A stretch of DNA of 64,000 bases, from the NCBI GenBank assembly GCA_030867875.1, contig JAOWCC010000064.1, positions 36,354,802-36,418,801 of the forward strand. Direction: 5' to 3'. The notes beneath the pieces were generated by a model. That model did not search any database, had not been told where the DNA came from, and worked only from the letters and a program-made list of their open reading frames with translations. Positions 56,978-64,000 of the stretch are shown here, in pieces. Positions within the stretch are counted from its first letter, which is position 1. Each line of letters begins with the position of its first letter. A program made the translations under genes and the position numbers. The DNA comes from Actinernus sp. WN-2022. Lineage: Eukaryota > Cnidaria > Anthozoa > Actiniaria > Actinernidae.

Positions 56978-57352
56978 ATGTACCTGAGCTCTTTCAATCG
57001 ATTAACTTCTTCAGTTATATGGATGTTAAGAACGACGTTATTTAGTTTTACGAACTTAGCCATCGCAGAAACTCGGAGCAGGTCAGTGTCTCGAGATAAA
57101 GCTGGTCGTAGCGGTGGAATGTCAAACAAAGAAGATGAAAACGCGTCAATTGAAGACTGGGTGGTTGGCTTACTAGTTGCGGCTTGCGTACTTGTCATAT
57201 TGATCTGTTTTTGTGTGCTTTGCCGTAGGGTTTGCAAACCCAACGATGATCTTAATGAAGATCAAGAGAACATCAAGCTAAGCCCACAGGACGTGGATAG
57301 ATTGAATGTAATGGAGGTCGAGGAACGACAACCCGAGGTTGCTGACTCTTAA
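56978..57352 (+). CDS. small single-pass membrane protein, Cys-rich juxtamembrane type
   Basis: An intronless ORF of 124 residues from the ATG at 56978; the ATG at 57023 (109 residues) is as likely, because it opens directly onto a signal peptide (MLRTTLFSFTNLAIA, then ETRS). The mature ectodomain is short and Arg/Ser-rich (RSRSVSRDKAGRSGG), with one sequon NAS. The transmembrane helix is about residues 61-82 (WVVGLLVAACVLVILICFCV) and runs into LCRRVCKPNDDLNEDQ, with cysteines at the membrane face and the Asn-Asp-Asp-Leu motif found in the 13.5-kb gene (CCENDDLQ). The tail is about 35 residues and acidic, without an obvious PDZ ligand. No known family. Confidence 0.6.
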   Translation: MYLSSFNRLTSSVIWMLRTTLFSFTNLAIAETRSRSVSRDKAGRSGGMSNKEDENASIEDWVVGLLVAACVLVILICFCVLCRRVCKPNDDLNEDQENIKLSPQDVDRLNVMEVEERQPEVADS

Positions 57353-58403
57353 CACTACTGTTGGCTGGCGTTCGTGGTTTGAGTTAATTTAAAATAGTGG
57401 TAGTTGTCAGATGATTGAACTAGGCGCGTCAGGCCGGTCTTGTCAGTCTTTATAAATTATAACTATTTTGAACGTAACACATGAAACGGTTCCATTTTGT
57501 TCATAACAAAAAGATGAACAAATCCCTTCACAAACTATTTGCACACTAGCTCGATGGACATATCTACTGATTTGCTTCAATACTGTCAGGAAATAAAGAC
57601 AAGTTGTTCTGATGTAAGATAACTCACAGTCGGAACAATGGAAAGATTCGTCAAATCCGATGAAAGCCGGATTACTTATCCAGATTTTCAAAAACGTTTT
57701 GGATTTTTTTCTCGATTAATTAAGGATACACGACAAAGGGAGGCGAACTCATACTTAAAACTAGAAAATGGCTTACACGGTATTCCCGCAATACCAAGAG
57801 AAGACTGACTAGAGCCACTTAAAAGGAGCAAATATAATCACTCTTATGTTCAAAGTTCTCAGACTTTAAAACGTATTCGGGAAGAATCAACATTCACGAA
57901 ATAATACATGGACCACGACAGGATTTGCACAATCCTGAGTCAAAATATTTATCATGCATAAACCTAATGCTTTAAGATTAACGCTAGACGAGTTGGCTAT
58001 TATTCAATCCATGCAACTCAGTTAAGGAGGATGTTTCTATAAAGACGACTAACTAATCATACTGGATAAGTTTCAATTGTTCTTACTGGCCGTAGCACTA
58101 TGGATACTGAAGGTGTGAGCGTATATCGAATACGATATTAATATGTTGCTTCAAGACTGATGTCTTTTCACAAAAAGTGAGGACCACTCTACAATATATG
58201 ACAGTAATGTTAAGCCGATTGAATGGACCAATACAGCTAATTAACCTCTAAGTTGTTGCCGCATTTCATATCATGTCACTGCTCTCCAGCTAATTCAGTG
58301 CTTTGTTTTCGAATTCTAAAAATGTATGCATCTCCTCTTGATCTTGGGATACAGAAAAAAAAGTCACGTGACCTGAAATGGGGCAACAAAGAGGCAAGCT
58401 GAA
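57353..58403. other. 3' flank, no gene recognised
   Basis: An aataaag lies at about 57593. No supported gene follows. Confidence 0.4.
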
Positions 58404-58790
58404 TCGGTTTATTGCTGATATATTGGGCTCGGTTGTTTACCATTTATACTCGGTTTATTGGTGATATATTGGGCTCGGTTGTTTACCATTTATACTCGGT
58501 TTATTGGTGATATATTGGGCTCGGTTGTTTACCATTTATACTCGGTTTATTGGTGATATATTGGGCTCGGTTGTTTACCATTTATACTCGGTTTATTGGT
58601 GATATATTGGGCTCGGTTGTTTACCATTTATACTCGGTTTATTGGTGATATATTGGGCTCGGTTGTTTAAAATTTAAACTCGGTTTATTGGTGATATATT
58701 GGGCTCGGTTGTTTACCATTTATACTCGGTTTATTGGTGATATATTGGGCTCGGTTGTTTACCATTTATACCCATTTATACTCGGTCATT
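58404..58790. repeat. 46-bp tandem repeat, about 8 copies
   Basis: ctcggtttattggtgatata, ttgggctcggttgtttacca and tttata make a 46-bp unit repeated with only a few changes (one copy reads aaaatttaaa instead of ccatttatac). Confidence 0.9.
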
Positions 58791-59091
58791 TCAGTTGCAA
58801 GGTAAACGGAAAAACGTTATTTTCCACTGGAAAATTTCCGAAGTGAACGTAGTTGTCTTTAGATGTACCATTTAGTCCGAAATTTTCCAATCGGGTTGAC
58901 CGACAATTTCTTTGTGGCGAGGGAATTAGGGAAGGACATCTGCTGGCAGCGTAATTCCAAACTAGGTAGGCCGCAAATGGTCTTCATGAACTCACGTTCA
59001 GTTTCGCAAGTAATTTTCCCATTTCGATATTACAGTCCCATTTACCAAACCTGGACCAACCGGTTCGCCACACGAAAATGGTAAACAACCT
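58736..59091. mobile_element. probable MITE next to the 46-bp array
   Basis: The last array unit contains ggttgtttaccattt, whose complement aaatggtaaacaacc closes at about 59089. The 46-bp array may thus be an expansion of one end of this element. Confidence 0.55.
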
Positions 59092-59235
59092 TACCTAACA
59101 TCGTGAACACTGATTGTCTCTCTTTTAATTTGGCCTGTTTTTTTTTTTTCAATCTCATGCCCATACATGCATATTATACACAATACTGTAATTGCGTTCG
59201 ACGAAGGACGGTTTCTGCACTTCGTCCGAATTGGT

Positions 59236-59563
59236 CATTGCATCCAGTACATTGCATCCAGTACATTGCATCCAGTACATTGCATCCAGTACATTGCATC
59301 CAGTACATTGCATCCAGTACATTGCATCCAGTACATTGCATCCAGTACATTGCATCCAGTACATTGCATCCAGTACATTGCATCCAGTACATTGCATCCA
59401 GTACATTGCATCCAGTACATTGCATCCAGTACATTGCATCCAGTACATTGCATCCAGTACATTGCATCCAGTACATTGCATCCAGTACATTGCATCCAGT
59501 ACATTGCATCCAGTACATTGCATCCAGTACATTGCATCCAGTACACTGCATCCAGTACATTGC
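59236..59563. repeat. 14-bp minisatellite, about 23 copies, open in all six frames
   Basis: cattgcatccagta is repeated head to tail, with one change (cactgc) near 59541. Neither strand has a stop in any frame, so long open frames appear in all six; they translate only a 14-residue repeat and I treat them as artefacts. Confidence 0.95.
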
Positions 59564-60434
59564 GTTGTGATTGCCTTTGTTTTCTTTTAGTTTCGGCGGG
59601 AAACTGGGGAGACGCGCGCACGATCGGCTCATCGAAAGCGCATGCGCGTGACGTTTTGCCGCGGTGTGCTCGTTCCAGTGCTTCTCATATCCCGAATATC
59701 ATAACTCATTCATGCGCATGCGCGCACCATGAGTTAAAAAACCGGTATTGGAATATAATGGCTAGCAAGAGGAATTATTATGATACGTAAATTAAATGTC
59801 CATGCATTCCGGAGGGATTGGAGACTGAGTTAAATGATGGAGTCCAACAATCTTTTCTTTTGCTTTGATGACATGCATGTTACCCAAGATCGATTCCTGG
59901 ACGCGGTGTTATTGCTGGTTTGCAATCAATCCCCAGAGATTCAAATAACAAAGACGTGGCGGCCATGTTGGTTGAATCAAACAAAGAAATATTTTGGTTT
60001 CATGGTTGATCGAACGAGGAATCTTTTGTTAACGTCAACCAATTGCAGGATGGCGGTGATGACGTCACGTGCAACCCAGCAATATGTGAGTTGAGTTTGT
60101 TATTCTCACGTATGCTCCGAGGGTTGTTCTCCGGGATCTCCGGTTTTCCTACCTCCATAAAAATCAACACATGAGTTGAGCGTTTAGTGAGAGAATATAT
60201 GAATGTTCATTAGCATTCCTTTAAAGCGATATGAACGTTCCATTTCTCTCCTGCTCTGTGAACTATAGGGCTGTCCTATCTGTTAGATAAATTATAAGAA
60301 AACTAAAGTTTTATTTTTGTCCGGTAATGCCGTTTCATATTAAAATGCAAGTAGCGCACACAACATTAACCCTTTTTGTCCCAAAACCTATACAGCTTAT
60401 GCATAAAGGACATTTTGATTACAACTGGATTTCT
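59564..60434. other. intergenic with one dispersed repeat
   Basis: 59925-60085 is the inverted partner of 48700-48840. Otherwise no gene recognised. Confidence 0.45.
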
Positions 60435-60800
60435 CCTGTCAGCAATGAATATTTGTGAAAACCAACATTGTCACGTAAAAGAACATGCAAAAATAAGTAA
60501 TCCTGTGAAATTTGAGTGTCATACGTTACATTGCTACAGAGTAATAAACTTTTGAAATAAGAGAGATTTGTATGAAAATAGTCAGCCATGGCCCTACCAG
60601 CCTCGCTTTCATGTTTTTCCTGAGCCTTAAATGGTAATAACTTTGGAGAAATTTGTGACAAAACTATTAAATTGCATATGATGAATAACTTGTACTTGCT
60701 CTTTCAGGTTACAGTGTCAATTCTTCTTCAAATGTTAAAATTCTGAATTTATGTAAATTAGGTTCCAGCTTTATGCATAGGGTCTATTTCTGATATATTT
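60435..60800. repeat. diverged dispersed repeat, partner at 39117-39410
   Basis: Same landmarks and orientation as 39117-39410 (agagagatttgtatgaaaat; ccagcctcgctttcatgt). Confidence 0.6.
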
Positions 60801-61089
60801 CAGTTGTATAAATTAGTTCAATTCGAGAGGCAGGAGCAGCAATTAAATTAGAATAAAAGCTACCCGAAACGGTATTGCGGGACTGTTTCATCTTGTGATC
60901 AGTCACAATAGAAACCTACGGGATTTCAGTTATAGTAGTTTTCTCTTGGGAGGGAGTTGATTCATCTTATGACGTCACAGGATATCCGTGAACAGTAATC
61001 AAAATTTGGGATTTAATTCCAGAAATGGTAACAAATTTGCAACATTAGTACCAAACACAATATATATATATTAACATGATACTTGCACT
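60801..61089. other. 3' flank of the gene that follows, no other gene
   Basis: No supported feature. Confidence 0.4.
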
Positions 61090-61911
61090 TTAAGCTTCTG
61101 AAAATGCATCATTGCTTGGCTCAGGGACAATTTTACATTTCAACAAAATAATCACAATTGGCACGATTACACATGAACAGAACATCAAGAAAATAGGAGT
61201 AGCCTTAAGTTTATAAAGCCTGTACCACCAACGCTCTCTTTTTTATCAGTGAATCTTTCGGGTAAGATTGTCGTCGCCTCTGTTCTTTGTTTCGTTGCTG
61301 AATCGTTCAAGAAGTACCCGCCATCTTTGTTATTTAAAGATAGGTGGGTCGCGGTTATGTTTTTATTTTCTACAGTCCAGTACGTGGATGGAATATTTTT
61401 GTTTCTGTTTACTGCTGTTGTTGATAGCACAGTGTGGCTTTCATTCATGGTTTGATTTTTTCGTGACGCTGTTGAGTTCTGACTAGTATTCGTTTTTTTC
61501 TAGCCACATGTCAAGTATACCATGGAATACTCTCAGAGCACTGGCCATTGGCCTCCCCGAGTATCTGCGTTTTCTTGTTTTAGTAACAGAACTCCACTGT
61601 GAGTGTTGACTGGTTAATTGTTGTACTGCTCTTCTTATCCTCTTGGGTACCAACGGTTTTGAAGTAGAGACTAAACCAGCTCTTAGGTCTCTTAGTACCA
61701 CCCGGCGCTTCGTGGACGCGATGTCTCTATTAAAACTCGCTATCGGTAAATTATCAACGTTTTGTTTACTCCCAGTCAATATCTGTACTACTTTTCGACT
61801 TAAAACCTTCCTTTCTTCCGCTGCCACGTTTCTGGAAGTTCGCCCAACAAACAGTCCAACAAGTAAAGCCAGATAAAGAACAACCAAGATTATTGTCAGT
61901 AGTCGAATCAT
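61090..61911 (-). pseudogene. type I membrane protein split by two homopolymer frameshifts
   Basis: Three open segments in order look like one protein of about 273 residues. The first (61911 to 61483) starts with a signal peptide (IRLLTIILVVLYLALLVGLF) and continues with a basic ectodomain holding several dibasic sites (STKRRV, PKRIRRA, KTRKRR). It ends at a stop just after a run of seven A (61493-61499); with six, the frame flows into the second segment. That segment (from the run to about 61240) has six sequons (NTS, NST, NQT, NES, NIT, NDS) in about 75 residues and reaches a run of six A (61239-61244); with seven, it flows into KRERWWYRLYKLKATPIF and a transmembrane helix (FLMFCSCVIVPIVIILLKC) with a short tail ending at TAA 61090. 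The two shifts cancel. Either the assembly has two homopolymer errors or this is a young pseudogene. Confidence 0.6.
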
Positions 61912-62317
61912 GTCCAGCTGTTTAAGCTGTTTCTAGCTGTTTAAGTAAGTAAGTTTCAATGACATTGATAAATAACCTTCATAATAATACTTGAATTCGG
62001 AATATATTATCAGCTTCAGAACATTACAGGAAATTTAATTCCCGTTAATGTCGCGTGTTATCACTTATTCTTTGTTTTAAAACAAAACAAAATCCGGACA
62101 CGACGCTTTGTTAATTTCTCTGGAAAATACAACCCTTCCGAAAGGCCGAAACTGAGGACATTTTCAGTTTTCTCATTCTTTATTCACTACAAAAAAGAGC
62201 AGTTCTAAATATACTTCCTTACACATTCTGTTTAGCAGGGTGAAGCTAACTATCAGGGACGTCAAGCAATTGGCCTTGTCGGCCTTCCTCTACCGACTAA
62301 TCTATTCGAGGGTGGCG
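61912..62317. other. intergenic, no gene recognised
   Basis: No supported feature; 5' flank of the minus-strand gene. Confidence 0.4.
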
Positions 62318-62432
62318 TAAAATTAAAGAGGCTGTTGTGTTATTTCGAGAAAGAGTAACTTCCCTTGTGACAAAAGCGTATTTGAATAGATTCATATAGA
62401 ATTTCCGCTATATAAATAAATACCTTTCACTT
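62318..62432 (+). mobile_element. tRNA-derived SINE, deleted copy
   Basis: gttgtgttatttcgagaaag followed after a deletion by gtatttgaatagattcatat and ccgctatataaataaatacc, matching the body and 3' end of the SINE at 52597-52935. The tRNA-like head is missing. Confidence 0.65.
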
Positions 62433-62623
62433 AGTTTCTGATTGGACAGTTTTCTGATTGGAATCCGGTGGGGGAGGGGGAAGTGGAAGATGTGTCTTGG
62501 TATCAACATTTTAGCGAAAGACCGGTTTGTTGTAAAGCCTAACTCAGAGTTTAAGAAACTCAAGTAATAAAACGTATAAATGTCATGTATAAAACAACCT
62601 ACGTTATTAATGTAGAGGATATT

Positions 62624-62751
62624 GCACGGTAGTGCGTTGATATGAAGTTTATCCTCGAGAATAAAAATATTTCACGAGTGAGCGCAACGACCGAGGGAGA
62701 TGTTTTGGACCGCGAGAAGATAAACTTCATATTTTCGCACTACCGTGTAAT
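62624..62751. mobile_element. 128-bp fold-back MITE
   Basis: attgcacggtagtgcgttga and tatgaagtttatc are mirrored by gataaacttcatattttcgc and actaccgtgtaat. Open frames across it are by-products. Confidence 0.8.
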
Positions 62752-63289
62752 GTCATTTTTATTATATGGACAATTAAACCGCTCTAATAACTCCTATCTA
62801 TTTTCATTTATATATTTCCACCGAAAATGGCTCCACGCGGGCATGCTAGCAACTAAACCCCTTACCCGGTTCAGGACCTTGGAGAAATCTATAAGGATTA
62901 GCATAAATAGGACGCCTTCCTGGCCATCGCTTGCCCTTAAATTCGTACTTCCAGGAACAAGTCCACCTCCCCTCGGCACTTTCCTATATGCTACACCACT
63001 TAGCATGCGCGGAAATTATTTTCATTCATATCTTAACTATCTCCTTACATGCCATAGAGGTGCAACTTATCGATGAAAATTTTCTATTCATTTTACGTAG
63101 TACTTACTGTCACTATGCAAACGTCTTCGTGATCTTTCAAAACTCTTCTAGGAAAATTTCGTCGCTGCGCTCGAGAAAATCCTTAGAGTTTTAGATCTTA
63201 TTTGCCTTTTTCTGCCCAGAGTGTTTATTTTCTTGCTACTCGTTTTGAAGGGACAGTCTCAGGCTCCATTTTTGATGCCATTGAAAATG
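62752..63289. other. intergenic, no gene recognised
   Basis: Overlapping open frames on both strands at 62794-63194, none with a signature. Confidence 0.4.
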
Positions 63290-63450
63290 GCCGCGAAGCC
63301 AACATTTATTTTATGGTTTGAGTTCCTCAGCTTCAGTGAGGATGATTTGAAGAAATACGTAGAGTAATTACCTTAATTTGTTTAATTCAGAATTGGATTA
63401 CACGAGAGGAAACTGATAGCTTGCGAGGTGCGCAAAGGATAGTGGGTGAT
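63290..63450. repeat. dispersed repeat, partner at 27510-27696
   Basis: ggtttgagttcctcagcttc, gaattggattacacg and gcttgcgaggtgcgcaaagg match 27510-27696 in order and orientation. Confidence 0.75.
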
Positions 63451-64000
63451 TTTTACATACCTGTCGCCACTTTGTAGTTGAAAAGGAGGCAATCGTGACG
63501 TCATACATCCGGGAGACGAGTGGCATATTTTTCATATCTTACTCTAGCGAGTGAAATATGGATTCTACGAATGGTTAATTTAGTTCCTGGTGAAACACTC
63601 TCGATCGTATAATAAAACGCGCGCTGTGGCTGGCAATATAAGTACTATCATTTCATGAAATCAGATAACATGATTTTATCAATAGGAAATCACTGTTTTT
63701 TTTTACTGAATTAGACCTTATACAAAAAATAGCTGACCTAATTTGGCAGAAACAGATTTTACAGTTACTGAATTAAGTAATACGTAATACCATGTTCACC
63801 TCTGTTTTCTTTGTTTGTTCAGGGACATTCCCTCATCAGCATGCATACCTCGACTACTGTAGTCCTGTGTTGGATAACATCGGGACAACTTTATCAAATA
63901 TATAAGGCACAGAGACTGCTAGTAAATAGAGCTGGTTATAAGGTTATAACCAAGGCTATAACCAAGTCATCTTATGATGTATGGTCTCTCTCCCGATTTA
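63451..64000. other. intergenic to the window end, no gene
   Basis: A doubled phrase tataaccaaggctataacca near 63941 is the only repeat I see. Confidence 0.4.

Noticed and set aside
59103..59790. Six overlapping ORFs over 125 residues
   Set aside because: They all translate the 14-bp minisatellite.

Overview
The window looks like nuclear DNA of an animal, most probably an anthozoan cnidarian such as a stony coral. That is an inference from content. There are no operons, ribosome-binding sites, rRNA genes or intact tRNA genes. The sequence is AT-rich and packed with decayed CR1/L2-type and other LINE fragments, a Penelope-like element, a tRNA-derived SINE, many fold-back MITE-like elements and several satellites. 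I recognise no conserved housekeeping gene.

Layout. 0.5-6.8 kb holds fold-back elements, an L2-like LINE 3' end and a duplicated segment split by a MITE. 6.9-9.8 kb is a nearly complete Penelope-like element on the minus strand; its ORF1 and reverse transcriptase are separated by a single in-frame TGA. 10-15.3 kb holds more fold-back elements and the first small membrane-protein gene (13.5 kb, minus). 16.6-20.4 kb is an array of diverged hairpin units that matures into a 114-bp tandem repeat and is interrupted by a LINE fragment. 23-27 kb holds LINE debris and a MITE with a 9-bp target duplication. 28.6 kb has the second small gene. 29.8-32.0 kb is a 42-copy, 52-bp satellite with dimeric higher-order structure. 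34-38.4 kb holds nested fold-back elements. 39-43 kb holds further small genes (39.7 and 42.0 kb). 44-52 kb is LINE debris, a decayed Cys-rich gene and MITEs. 52.6-55.2 kb holds the SINE and more fold-back DNA. 57.0 kb has another small gene. 58.4-59.6 kb holds two minisatellites. 61.1-61.9 kb (minus) holds a longer member split by two homopolymer frameshifts.

The most interesting signal is a dispersed set of five to seven short, apparently intronless genes. Each encodes a signal peptide, a short and often Arg/Ser-rich or N-glycosylated ectodomain, one transmembrane helix, and in three cases juxtamembrane cysteines followed by an acidic Asp-Asp motif. Several end in a C-terminus that fits a PDZ ligand. 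They are on both strands, roughly 4-17 kb apart, and resemble each other in architecture more than in sequence. They may be a fast-evolving, lineage-specific family of small type I membrane proteins. I cannot assign a function.
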